Shown here piece by piece: positions 33,912 through 45,600 of a DNA stretch of 64,000 nucleotides. The stretch is from Amanita rubescens (lineage: Eukaryota > Basidiomycota > Agaricomycetes > Agaricales > Amanitaceae): the NCBI GenBank assembly GCA_015039365.1, contig WION01000031.1:186001-250000 (forward strand), read 5' to 3'. A program made the position numbers and the translations under genes. Position 1 is the first letter of the stretch, and every line of letters starts with the position of its first letter. Under the pieces are notes generated by a model. That model worked only from the letters and a program-made list of their open reading frames with translations. It was not told the origin of the DNA and did no database searches.

Positions 33912-36640
33912 CTACGCGGGGAATGACCCAAGCGTGAATAACGTCTGCTTCTGCTTCCCCTTCCCTTTCTTCCCCTTCCCTTGTCCACCCCCACCCCCTT
34001 GCATCGAAGCAGCTTCACCTCCCACATCCAAAGTCTCCGTCACATTCAATCCCACAAAATCCGAGCTGATAACACTAACAGACTCCGAAGCCCCAGCTTG
34101 CCATGCCGCCACAGAAGGACCCGGCGAGACGCCCAATATATTTTTCAACGACGAATTTCCTCCCATTGACGGTTTTTGTCTTGGAGCAGACGACGAAGGG
34201 AGTTCCGGAAACTGGGAGGAAGTCAGCTTAGGTAGTCGTTGTGATTTCTTTGAAGAGTTTGAAGTTGATCGTTGAAGTGTAGGGACGACCTGTACTTTCG
34301 CTTCTGCAGGGCGTGGGGCACTGCTGGAGCCCATAACTGATCCTGTCCATGGTGTCGTTCTCTGGCCTTGTGATGGTGGTCGGATGGCAGGGCCTGACGA
34401 TGAGGCTGTTTGGAGCACTGGGAATCGTTCTAAAGCCGGGAATTGGTTTAATGAGGACGTAGATGCAGAGGGCGCAGAAGATGAGCTAGCTGCTTGGGCA
34501 ACGCGTTCCCAGACGGCTCGCGATGATTTCTGGGAAGAACGCGATTTTGTCGAGTGTTTTGCGTTCAGGACTCGACCAGAAGCAATCCCCGCAAAGTTTC
34601 CACCAACAGCAGTAGGCAGCAATTCCGGGAATTGTCTACGTTGCTAAGATGAGGCATCAGTTGTCTGTATCGTAAGCAGGAGCTGTGAGGTTACAAACTT
34701 CAATTGCAAAACCGTTCCAGGAAGCTAACAAATCCTCTTTTTTCTCTTCATCGTCAAGTAAATCTACAAACGCGTTGATTATGCTTGCTGTATGCTCTAA
34801 ATTCCTATCCAAGATGTTCCATATTGTTGATATTAAATCGCGCGCACTTGACTCTGACGCACGATATCCGCGCATCGCAGCCTTGGCAGCGGGAACGGCT
34901 GTCGTTGGATTCATTGCTAACGACTGCAAACGCGCGATTAAAGCCGAGTGGCGTCTACGTGATGGTCAGACTCGATCATAGACAGAGAAATGGGCACGTA
35001 CTCCGCCACAGCAGGATCAGCATCGTCCGTCGACGTTAAAATCACCTCCAAGGTGCCTGGACTTGAAGAAGGCGCCGGTTCACCAATAGGGATTCCATCG
35101 GCAGTCAATCGTGCCCCAAACGCTTCCCTCCGCCTACTTTGTCCCGTAGGCTGTGGTCGTGATATAGTAGGTGCGGGTGGTGGTCGAGATGGAGGCGGTT
35201 CACTTTCTCTTTCTCGTTCATGATGATCTCTTCGCCCATGTCCATGACGACCCCCCGCGTCCTCGAACGCGAAATCTGCAACGACGCGACGCGCGTCTCT
35301 TCTATCTTTTGAACTCATGGCGCCGCCGTGTTCCTCTACCATATGGGCTTTGAGATCTAAAACAGAGCCAAAAACGACAAATTTGCGTGCTAAACATTGG
35401 GATTGGATGCATGGATAATGTACTTCGTTGAAGTGTTGTTCCTTGCAAATGATAAGAATAGACGTAGATATCTTCCATCTGGACTCACTAAGCTATCGTA
35501 GTCCCGGAAACTACGACAAAAATTCAAGTTAAATCTCTAGCTAGGACCCACAGAAACTTACTATTGATTTCGTATATCGTTCCTCTTGCAGACGAAGCAC
35601 TCTTCATGCCTCTCTCGACAATGCATGTACAATTCATCATCGCCAAAGAAACACTCGTGGCAAAACCCGCACATCGGATGAATTCCTCCCTCCACCTGAT
35701 CTTTCGATATGATTGCCCGATGCCTCTGATTCATAGAAGGTAAATGGACGGGAAGCACGTTGGTTGGGTACAACGCGTGTTCATGCGCGAATACTTTTTT
35801 GTTTCGTATGCACAAGTCGCTGCGGCTCATGAGTATACATCAACTTGATTGTTAAACGTCAGGGGCACACACCATATAAGCCTGCTATGAACCGCTCTCG
35901 TATGCAGTTTCAAGTCTCCCCATCCATTCCCAATATAATCACAATCGGGATCGGGGCAGTTGAACCGCAGCAAGACGAACGTCTCCTCCATCATTTCCTG
36001 CGTCTCGAAATAGATAGAAAGCTTGACATCGCGATGATCCATGCTTTCTAAACCATACTCCGCATATGGCTTTTCTGAAGAAGCAGTAAAAATGACAGCT
36101 TGTTGCGGTTCCTATATATCCGAAGCCCTGCGTCAGTTCAACTCGATAAAGATGGAAGTTTGAACACACACACACCTTGCAAAACGCGCAATCCAACTTT
36201 TTGTACAATGCACGTAACCTCAACGCGCACACATGACACGTTCTGTGGTTACACGTCGAAACAGAGTAGTATTTGACCGGTTCGGCGCAAATCCAACATA
36301 CGGCCTCCACGGTATCTCCTCCATCTGTGCCAGTACCAGCTCCCGTGCCCGCCTCAGTTGGCGATGACGGCGATGTTCTTGCCTCGTCAGATTTTTGCTG
36401 TCCTTGAGCGCCGGGCGGGGCTTTCAATGTTTTGCCTTTCTCCTTGTCTCTTTGTTGACTTTGACCCTGAGCTGGAGCTGCTCCGCGGTTCTTCCCAGCC
36501 TTACCGCTTTTTCCCCCGCCTCTCTTTCCACCGCCAGAACCACCGGCGCCTACACCGCGCGCACTTGAGGCACTAGGGGCATTCTCCGAATCACCGGCGC
36601 GCGAACCGTTGGTTTGCGCAGTTGTGATCTTTGTGGCCAT
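33912..36640 (-). CDS. HEL2: RING E3 ubiquitin ligase HEL2 / ZNF598
   Basis: HEL2 senses collided ribosomes and ubiquitinates small-subunit proteins to start ribosome quality control. The first exon (about 36180-36640) has a Gly/Lys-rich disordered leader, then the RING: VCWICAEPVKYYSVSTCNHR and TCHVCALRLRALYKKLDCAF. Next come FNCPDPDCDYIGNGWGDLKL with HTRAVHS (zinc finger), MCGFCHECFFGDDELYMHCR and ECFVCKRN. A disordered Arg/Glu/Pro-rich exon (about 34990-35342) and a helical exon (ISTIWNILDRNLEHTASIIN) follow. The splice 34634-34690 (donor GTTTGT) joins FAIE to QRRQFPELLP. The last exon ends KQTLFTLGSFPA, TAG at 33912-33914, after a Gly/Lys-rich tail. All zinc ligands look present. Confidence 0.88.
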
Positions 36641-36921
36641 TGTTCGGGTTCTTGAGTATCGTTGGTATAATATACGTTGTTCAGTTGACTATGCGCGCTC
36701 GAGGAAATGCAGTCGTGGATGCTGAGCAATACGTGTGATGCCCAACTTTAATGTTCATCTAATCTAATCTCTGTTAACACAAACGTTCAATGTTCCACCC
36801 GAGAACAACACAAGGCACTCATGACCTGGTTCCACTGTCCGGGTAAAGCAAATCCGTGCAGTGAGTCAAGGTGAGCTCCGAAGGATCGAAATGCAGTATG
36901 ATATATGATAACGTAGAGCGT
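36641..36921. other. Intergenic, nothing recognised
   Basis: This is the upstream region of HEL2. No gene or repeat is recognised in it. Confidence 0.4.
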
Positions 36922-37150
36922 CAGCAATCGATGATTCAGTCATTACATCTGAATCCCAACGTCCAGCTTTGCCTTAGGTTTCAACATCCCTCGAGTTGAG
37001 AACTTCTTCCTTGTCTACATGAAATTCAGATTCCCTGGCAACAAACGCAATGCCGCCGCCGCGAGCCGGTCATACCTGTGCAGCCCATCCTCACCTTCAT
37101 GGACCTTCCAACGTGCGAGATGGCGCCAGACTCCCAACTCATGCCTGCTT
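36922..37150 (+). pseudogene. Relic of an F-box gene 5' end
   Basis: About 230 bp match the 5' end of the F-box gene at 50230: shared words include CATCCCTCGAGT, GAGAACTTC, ATGAAATTCAGATTCCCTGG and CTCACCTTCATGGACCTTCCA. The predicted start MKFRFPGNKRNAAAA is kept, but the frame is lost before the F-box motif (the MDLP words are out of frame) and everything downstream is missing. It is a truncated pseudogene. Confidence 0.75.
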
Positions 37151-37336
37151 GTGCTCGCTGCCACCGCCGTTCCCCAGTAAACGATGGGTTTTGCTGCCAG
37201 TGACGCGGTTTTCATGATCGTCGGACTTATCCACAGTCTCTGGATCCATGGGCCATGGCCATGTTCATTCGTGAATGATGTGTATCTCTAATTGTATTGT
37301 TGTACCTAGTAGACAAACTGCAATGGGAAATAACAT

Positions 37337-38277
37337 CTACCGCTCATTTGCTATCTTTGTCACCCAAAAATCAGCAGCATATTTTTGTAACTCCCCAACG
37401 TCAATGACAATATCACCTTCTTGGCCTGGCACTGGTTGTCGAAGGTAAACATCTACAAATTCAATGCGTAAGGGAGCCGTTACATCATACGATTCTGGAT
37501 CTGCGGGGTTGTTTGCAAGGGCACGGCGGGTAATATGGATACTTTGAATGCAAGCTGCTTCAAGTCGTGTTCTCACTCCAGGCCGGAGTACCTGTACTGC
37601 CTTCCACTTCTCGATGGTGATTCTCCCACCTCTAGATCGATCAAACTTTGCAAGGATGACAATCTTGACATCAAAGTGGGAGGCTGCAAACCACCATCTT
37701 CCTTTTTGTCGCAGCTCGTCCCAAGATTGGGTGTAGCCAGCCTCAATGACTACTGTTGGAAAGCCGTTAGTAGGCATACGTCCACTTGGCCGTAGGCAAG
37801 AGTCTCCTTCCCCCCCATGACCTCACATTACCAGTATCATCATGGTTGGTAAATGTTCCAGACCCCACACTTTGGAGATCCCTTCGTGGTACACCCATTC
37901 CCCCAGTTATCTCACGAATTGATTCACTAAGGTAAAGATGAAGTGCTTCGTGAACAACAGTGGGAATGGTGACAATGAGTCGTCCAGGATCAGCCGTGTA
38001 GAGTGATAACCGGAACCCCAAACCCCTTTTCTCCCTTTCTGAGAAAATTTGGGTGAAATTCGCCAGAGAAACGTTGTTTATGATGATGATATCACCCGTG
38101 TTGTTTCGGATCTGCTCTACCAGATCGGTGAACCCACTATATGGGAACTCTATAGAAAATTAGTCTAGATACCTCTATATAAAGATGATATGATTTACCT
38201 GGTGCGGAATTTGTTGTTGTCAATTGCGAAGCTGCCATTGAGACCATTGGTCCCTCAGAGCCAACAATACAAGCCAT
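37337..38277 (-). CDS. PD-(D/E)XK nuclease-like fungal protein with a frameshift
   Basis: The protein starts MACIVGSEGPMVSMAASQ (ATG 38275-38277). After an intron (about 38145-38195) it continues EFPYSGFTDLVEQIRNNTGD and LSLYTADPGRLIVTIPTVVH. The C-terminal part has the restriction-endonuclease-like core GFPTVVIEAGYTQSWDELRQ with KIVILAK further on, and ends VTKIANER before TAG at 37337-37339. The family signature GDSCLRPSGR just before the core is in a different frame from the upstream exon, and the shift lies at a 7-C run (+ strand 37810-37816). One base less would join the two frames. It is either a homopolymer assembly error or a recent break. The biological role of this fungal family is not known to me. 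Confidence 0.55.
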
Positions 38278-38700
38278 GGCAAATTATTGACTACAGTAAT
38301 GTTTGGAGGGGAGGTTGGGCAACAGTGCCTACCTTCAGCTAGAACGGCAAGAGTTGGCGGTAGATCCGAGTCACTGATGTATCGTGGCGAGCCCAAAGCG
38401 GCGGCGAGAACAGTGCGGTGGCGAGAACAGTGCGGCGGCGAGAACAAAGTGCAGGCGAGCACAGCGAGATTCAAGTAACGCGTGACGCGTGATTCACGTA
38501 GGGCAACTTGAACTTACGCACTCGCAGATGCAAACAAGTGTTAGTCATCTTCGAGGCATGCTATTCTCGTTCTGCGTTACAGAATGTTTCGGCGCGCGAA
38601 AAAGATAATACGTTGGTTGCGATTGGTTCTTAATATAACCATGGCCACAATGTTGATGTTCACTAATACGCGATTCCTGTCAAGTGTTGAGGACAATTTT
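38278..38700. other. Intergenic with short tandem repeat
   Basis: This is the upstream region of the nuclease-like gene. It contains a GC-rich tandem repeat (see next entry) and otherwise no recognisable feature. Confidence 0.4.
38396..38462. repeat. About 17-bp tandem repeat, GGCGAGAACAGTGCG-like
   Basis: Roughly four imperfect copies of a GC-rich unit (GGCGAGAACAGTGCGGT and variants) lie head to tail, the last ones degenerate. Confidence 0.6.
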
Positions 38701-38714
38701 CGTTCCGATTGTTG

Positions 38715-39060
38715 AGCAATAGTAGGTAGACAGATTCAACTGTATAAGGGATTCTCAATGTCATCCTAACCTTGCCTCCGAACATTTTCTGGTAAAGGCC
38801 TCTCGACGCTTGAAATCTGTCACTGGTTATAAGCATAGGGATTAAATTGAATGAACGAAGACTCACGGTGTGCGCGTCAGCCGCCCAACTCCGCTTTCTG
38901 GCTTCTTGCAAGCCCGATCTCCGGCGAAGATGCCTCTTTCCCCTCGACAGCCCCAGAGCGGCATGCCGCCGCGCATGGCGACTCTCACGCCAGCGTTTGC
39001 GGGAGGCCTTCTACGTCTTCATGTTGATTGTGCTACAAACAGGGATCAAAACGTTATTCT
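38715..39060 (-). pseudogene. UBP3/USP10 deubiquitinase fragment A
   Basis: Minus-strand pieces resemble one exon-intron-exon stretch of the deubiquitinase wreck at 57190-62530: LQEARKRSWAADAHTV matches LGWQEVGKRNQTVVTR, and GGKVRMTLRIPY matches EGKFRTTLRVPY. The right part (CGGGAGGCCTTCTACGTCTT) corresponds to the QEDAEEFLGF region. Only about 350 bp are left and the frame is broken. It lies upstream of an F-box gene, as a similar fragment lies downstream of the other F-box gene. Confidence 0.65.
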
Positions 39061-39978
39061 CATTCCTTAACGTCGAAACATCACTCACGGGCATAAGTAA
39101 TATCAAACCATTCATTGCATTGAACCGACCCATTGCCATTCGCGGAAAACACCCACAACCCCTTCACGGACTCGATCGTGACATCCACAAAGAAAAAGAG
39201 GCTAGACGAACGTCAGCAGCACGACAATGGGAAACCCATTGCCGTTATTGGCCAGTCTGCGAGGTCTGATCATCATGCCGTCGTTGTCGCATGGGCATTC
39301 GTGGCTCCGGTAGCATCAGGATGGCTCGAAAGCGTAACGTGTGCGGCTCGCCAGACGCGCATCCGTGATTGGAGAGGGCATGACGATAGGTATCCTTGTG
39401 ACATGACGTTTGACGTGGATCCTGATTGGAGGGGCTACCCATGATTGTTCGAGTACCAGAGCAGGAGGAGGTGAAGTCGTGGTCGTTGCGGCCGAAGTGT
39501 AACCTTTCCTTTTGCCCTAAACCTCTTCGTCAACTGCTCCTATGCCGTTGTCATCGACGAAACGTCAGATGGCGGTGGTAGGAACGACGGGTCCGCGTAG
39601 CCCACAAATTAGTTTGGTTAGTTTTTTTAACATTCCTCGGAACGAAGTCCCCTTAAAGATGAGGATGTGAATGTGATACGTTTCTGGAAATTACAGTGCG
39701 TGTGGCCGCGGTGCCGGTACTAGGGTCTCAGCTAGACCCTTTTCGACTGACTGGGTGTGAGGAAGTGAAAGCTGGTGAAGACTGGGTTTGCCACTAACTG
39801 AATATACTGATATGCGGCGCCGCGGCGGCGTTTTAACTTTTCACAGGTTTCGAATCTCGATCGGTTACGCTTTGCATCCGATCACTTTCCAACTGGCACA
39901 GCTTTTTTGCCATTATGATCCAGGAAGCTTCACAAATGCGCGAGTTGGCAGGCTTTAGCATCTTCACTACTATCTACC
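39061..39978. other. Intergenic, nothing recognised
   Basis: This 0.9-kb gap lies before the first F-box gene. Open frames at 39133-39444 and its antisense have no recognisable domain. Confidence 0.4.
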
Positions 39979-41703
39979 ATGAAATTCAGCCTATTCACTG
40001 GCGACAAACGCGACGTCCTGCCAGCCGCGTCCCCGCCCGAGCTAAGCACGCTCATCAAATTCATGGACCTTCCAGTAGAGATACATCACCGCATCGTTGC
40101 CGAAGTAAGCGTGCTAGTGTACTATAACCACGGCGCTTGACTAGTGGCTAACCAATTTCTCTCTCTCTCGTAGTTTCTGAAGGATTTGGACACGACTTTC
40201 GATGAAATTAAAGCACTCCGCCTTGTCTGCAGTCGTTTCAACGCGATTGTTAAAGCCAGAGTGTATTCCTCCCGTATCAAATTATTCCGGGGACCCGATT
40301 ATAAACATTTATCGTCCAATTTACGCCAGCTCCTGACTCTTTTGTCTTCGAAACCAAATGAGCAATTGCATACGACAAAAACTCTTTTCATTGGACACTG
40401 GGGCTGGCTTCATGAAAAAAACGGTTACATTCATTTTCATGAAGCCTCCACGATTGTCTGCGCAGTGCTTATGAATGTCGGAATTGCCGTAATTTACTAT
40501 CTCGTTGTGCCCATCGTAAATCCACGAGTTCTGCCCAAAAGGGTGGTCAAGACTACGCTGCGTGCGTTTGCAAAACTCAAGCTTTATCTTCCCCTTTCGC
40601 AGTTCAACTTGCCGAACGTCTCTTGCATTGTGTACGTTTGTGTATTTTATTCCTTGGAAAAACAGCTTAACGTATCTTAGATGGCAACCAGGGACCGACG
40701 ACCCGAAGTCGATAATATCCCGCATAGTTAAATTGCTCCAACAGCTGCCTCGGCTCGACGGACTCTCCCTCATCATCAATGAATCTTCGAAGAGGTTTGA
40801 CCATCTCGTCAATTGCGTGTCCAAGTTGCACAATTTGCGCAAGCTCAGCTTCAAATTTTATCATGATGATTCCTTCGGTTCATGGAGTCACACCTTCTGC
40901 GACCCCCGAATCAATGCAGTTTCAAAGATTATCGCGGCAAACCCCAACCTAACGCACCTTGAAGTGATGCACTCTCCAATGGTAGATGATCTCGAAATCG
41001 ATCTAGCGCAAATGCTTAGACACGTACCTGCCGATCGCCCTTTAAAGTTGGAACACTTTCACCTCTCTCATTCCTTCCGTAATTCGGAAGCTCTCGCACC
41101 CCATATCCGCTCCTTGACTTCCACTGATCTTCCCGACTCCGAAATCTTGGAGGAGCTGCTCGAACAATGCGTATTTCCTCCCACCTTGACATTAAAGATT
41201 ATAGGCCAGTATGCGATCGAATACCTGGACCGTCATCCTCAAATTATTAGCCTAACGACGTTCTATGCCTGCCGCGAATTCTTTACCTTTATGGGAATCC
41301 TGTCCCGGCACTCCGACACCTTGACGCACCTCGGCCTTTCCCATTGGGTTTTTTTCGATTGTATCGATCAAACAGAGAACAAGTTGGCATTGCTCCGATG
41401 CAGGAACCTCAAGCGGCTAGATCTTTACTATCGGTCTATCATGGACACGGTGACTGCTTTGGAGCTAGAGATGGTATGTTTGGCTCCGAATGCACCTGTC
41501 ACATACGCTGAACACCATGTCGGCAGGAAACAGTGTTGTCAGTAATCTCTCGCCTTCCGGACTCTCTTACGCTCGTGGTCAATGAAGCCTGGGCTTGTGA
41601 AGTGTGTAGTACGTTTTGTGGCAGATCTCAGGATCCCCTCCTGCGTGACCTAGCGAGGCGCATTGTGTGCGAACCGGTGCCATTGAACAACATTCTACTG
41701 TAG
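39979..41703 (+). CDS. F-box protein, paralogue 1
   Basis: This is a likely substrate receptor of an SCF ubiquitin ligase. The N-terminal exon ends in the F-box-like start FMDLPVEIHHRIVAE. After an intron (about 40105-40173) it continues FLKDLDTTFDEIKALRLVCS and RFNAIVKARVYSSRIK. Later parts are leucine-rich: KLHNLRKLSFKFY, NPNLTHLEVMHS, PLKLEHFHLSHSFRNSEALA and TLTHLGLSHW, typical of basidiomycete F-box proteins. Introns lie at about 40631-40679 and 41474-41526; the last joins to ETVLSVISRLPDSLTLVVNE and a stop TAG at 41701-41703. The start is the ATG at 39979-39981. The frame is intact. It is a paralogue of the gene at 50230. Confidence 0.75.
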
Positions 41704-42664
41704 ATTTTGTGAAAATGTCTTTCATATGCTACTGTGACAGTGCTACATGTAGGAACAACCTACTATGAATATACTGAAGGTAGGCCCTGCATACTAGTAG
41801 CTGGTGGTAGCTGTACTTTACACTGACAATGTTGAACAACTTGGTATGTACATAATTATCCACCAATTCCTGGGATAAACATGAACTGAGCCTCAGTTCC
41901 TGCATTAAATATTGAAATACCCCTGTAATGCTGGGACACTTGGCCCACAGAGTTCAAGGTTATTGACCACATATACATAAATCTAGCAGTGAATCTGATG
42001 CCTGAACTTGTTTAACAGAGTAGTATTTCAATACATACTGGCATGTATGTATGTCAATCAACACAATAAACATGCTGACTGCTGCTTTGACTATTATAAT
42101 TGTGACTTGGAGAAGGTAGGTTTGTCAGTGAAGTGACTTATGTATGTATCAGTGGCACAGTTTCAAGAATCACACAGTCAAAAATAAGTTGTAAGCTTGC
42201 TATTAGACTTCACATTTCCACATATGTATATGTATCATACACTGTCATATTGAAAAATCCTAATTAGGGCATACTATTCAACACTTCAGTTTTCTCCATA
42301 TGCCTTTGAGTCCCTTGATAAACCTATTCTTAGGTGAGATTGCAATGTGCTGAAGTTGTTGTTCACCAGAACTTGAAGGCTACATTAAAGAACAGGTTAG
42401 AAGTAATGTGGGAGTTGGTGTACAATGATAGGATACCATGGGCACCACATTTTGACTCTCCTCCTGCACCAGATGTGGAACCTCTTTGAAATGGTCATGG
42501 GTATTGGAGACCTATACACAATCCAGATCTAGTATGAAAATTAAGTCAATGTACATGTCACCCACTATGGCTTCTTGCTCTTCAGCTTGTTGGATCTCTA
42601 GTTGGTCAAGGGGCTTCAACTAAACAAAAAGAAATGAATAGATATAAAATAAAGTTCAACTTGC

Positions 42665-45600
42665 TTAATTTACCACATTTTCAGGTTTGTCATGATATTG
42701 CTGAGATGGTTGAAGGACTCCATTGGAAGAGGGTTGGTGGGTGATACTAGCAGTGAAAGTTGCATCCAGATGGCCTGATTCAGGCTTTCCATTTTTGGCA
42801 TTTATCACATCCAACTCTGGTTTCTCTGCCTCATTTAACTTTCCTTCATTCCTAGATGTTGCCTGCAAGCTAGATATGTTGGTGAGAGTGTCTGGGTGGC
42901 TGGACTCAAGCATTGCTTTACTTGCATACATAATATCCATGTCAAGCTTTTCTGCCTCATCTAACCTTCCCTGATTCCTGTATGTTGATGCCAAATTGAC
43001 CATGCTGGCAAGAGTGTCTGGGTGGTCTGATCCAAGCTTTATTTTTCTTGCATTCAACACATCCACACCAAGCATCTCTGCCTCATCCCACCTTCCCTGA
43101 TACCTGTATGTCAATGCCAGATTGGCCATGCCAGTGAGAGTGTCTGGGTGGTCTGATCCAAGCTTTATTTTTCTTGCATTCAACACACCTATCTCAAGCT
43201 TCTCTGCCTCATCCCACATTCCCTGACTCCTGTATGTTGATGCCAAATTGGCCATGCCAGTGAGAGTGTCTGGGTGGTCTGATCCAAGCTTTATTGTTCT
43301 TGCATTCAACACATCTATCTCAAGCTTCTCTGTCTCATCCCACCTTCCCTGATTCCTGTATGTTGATGCTAAATTGGCCATGCTGATGAGTGTGTCAGGG
43401 TGGTCTGATCCAAGCTTTGTTTTCCTTGCATTCATCACATCCTTGTCAAGCTTCTCTGCCTCATCCAACCTTCCCTTATTCCTGTATGTTGTTGCCAGAT
43501 TGGCCATGCTGGTAAGGGTTTCTGGGTGGTCTGATCCAAGCTTTGTTTTCCTTGCATTCATCACATCCATGTCAAGTTTCTCTGCCTCATCCAACCTTCC
43601 TTGCTTCCAGTATGTTGCTGCCAAATTAGCCATGCTGGTGAGAGTGTCAGGGTGGTCTGATCCAAGCTTTGTTTTTCTTCCATTCAACACATCCATCTCA
43701 AGCTTCTCTGCCTCATCCCACCTTCCTTGATCCCAGTATGTTGATGCCAAATTGGCCATGCTGGTAAGAGTGTCTGGGTGGTCTGGTCCAAGCTTTGTTT
43801 TTCTTGCATTCATCACATCCATGTCAAACTTCTCTGCCTCATCCCACCTTCCCTGATTCCTATATGTTGATGCCAAATTGGCCATGCTGGTGAGAGTGTC
43901 TGGATGATCTGATCCAAGCTTTGTTTTGAATGCATTCATCACATCCATCTTAATCTTCTCTGCTTCACCCCACCTTCCCTGAGTCAAGTATGTTGATGCT
44001 AAATTGGACATGGTGGCAAGAGTATTTGGGTGGTCTGGTCCAAATTTTGTTTTGGATGTATTCAGCACATCCATCTGAAGCTTCTCTGCCTCATCCCACC
44101 TTCCCTGGTCCTTGTATGTTGATGCCAAATTGGCCATGCAGATGAGTGTGTCAGGGTGGTCTGATCCAAGCTTTGTCCTGAATGCATTCAGTGCATCCAT
44201 CTCAAGCTTCTCTGCCTCATCCCACCTTCCCTGATTCCTGTATGTTGATGCTAAATCAGCCATGCTGGTGAGAGTGTCTGGGTGGTCTGATCCAAGCTTT
44301 GCTCTGAATGCATTCAACACATCCATGTTAAGCGTTTCTGCCTCATCCCACCTTCCCTGATTTCTGTATGTTGATGCCAAATTGGCCATGCTGGTGAGAG
44401 TATCTGGGTGATCTGATCCAAGTTTTGTTTTGAATGCATTCATCACATCCATCTCAAGCATCTCTGCCTCATCCCACTTTCCCTGATTTGAGTATGTTGA
44501 TGCCAAATTGGCCATACTTGTGAGAGTGTCCAGGTGGTCTGACCCAAGCTTTGATTTTCTTCCATTCGTCACATCCATCTCAAGCTTCTCTGCCTCATCC
44601 CATCTTCCCTGATTTGAGTATGTTGATGCCAAATTGGCCATGCTGGTGAGTGTATCTGGGTGGTCTGATCCAAGTTTTGTTTTGGATGCATTCAGCACAT
44701 CCATCTGAAGCTCCTCTGCCTCATCCCACCTTCCCTGCTCCCAGTATGTTGCTGCCAAATTGGCCATGCTGGTGAGAGTGTCAGGATGATCTGATCCAAG
44801 CTTTGTCTTGAATGCATTCATTACATCCATCTGAAGTTTCTCTGCCTCATCCCACCTTCCCTGATTCCAGTATGTTGCTGCCAAATTGGCCACACTGGTG
44901 AGAGTCTCTCGGTCATCTGATCCAAGCTTTCTTTTTCTTGCATTCAAAACATCCATCTGAAGCTTCTCTGCCTCATCCCACCTTCCCTGATTCCTGTATA
45001 TTGATGCCAAATTGGCCATGCTGGCAAGAGTGTCTGGGTCATCTGATCCAAGCTTTATTTTTAATGCATTCATCACATCCATGTTAAGCTTCTCTGCCTC
45101 ATCTAACCTTCCCTGATCCTGGTATGTTGCTGCCAAATTGTTCATAGCAATGAGTGTGTCTGGGTGATCTGATCCAAATTTTATTCTCTTCTGATCAACT
45201 GCCTCTTGTAACAATTGTTCTTCCTCATCCCAGCTCCCAGTATGATCAAATACAAATGCAAATCTTGCATACTCATCATCATAGTACTTGTTATCCAACT
45301 TTAATTCCAGTCCATGTGAAAAGTTTGACCTAATGTGTGGTGCAAGGGATCGATAGAATTCATAATTATCAATATTCCAGTCAAGAGATATTGAACAGGA
45401 CAGCAGTGCTCTTGCTTTGTAATAATGATCAGCTACTTCTATTTTTTGTATGCAGTTCCTGCTCCAGGCATTTACTAGTAGGTGCATGGAATACATGTGA
45501 TTATGACTCCTGACAAAAGAGAATGAGAGTAAAACCTGGATTCCATGTAGAAACTGTAATTTGTCCCACTCCCCATGTTTTCCCATGAACACAGTTTCAT

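Noticed and set aside
42723..43730. Plus-strand open frames antisense to the TPR array
   Set aside because: They repeat with the 126-bp unit because the units are alike; they are shadows of the minus-strand coding array.
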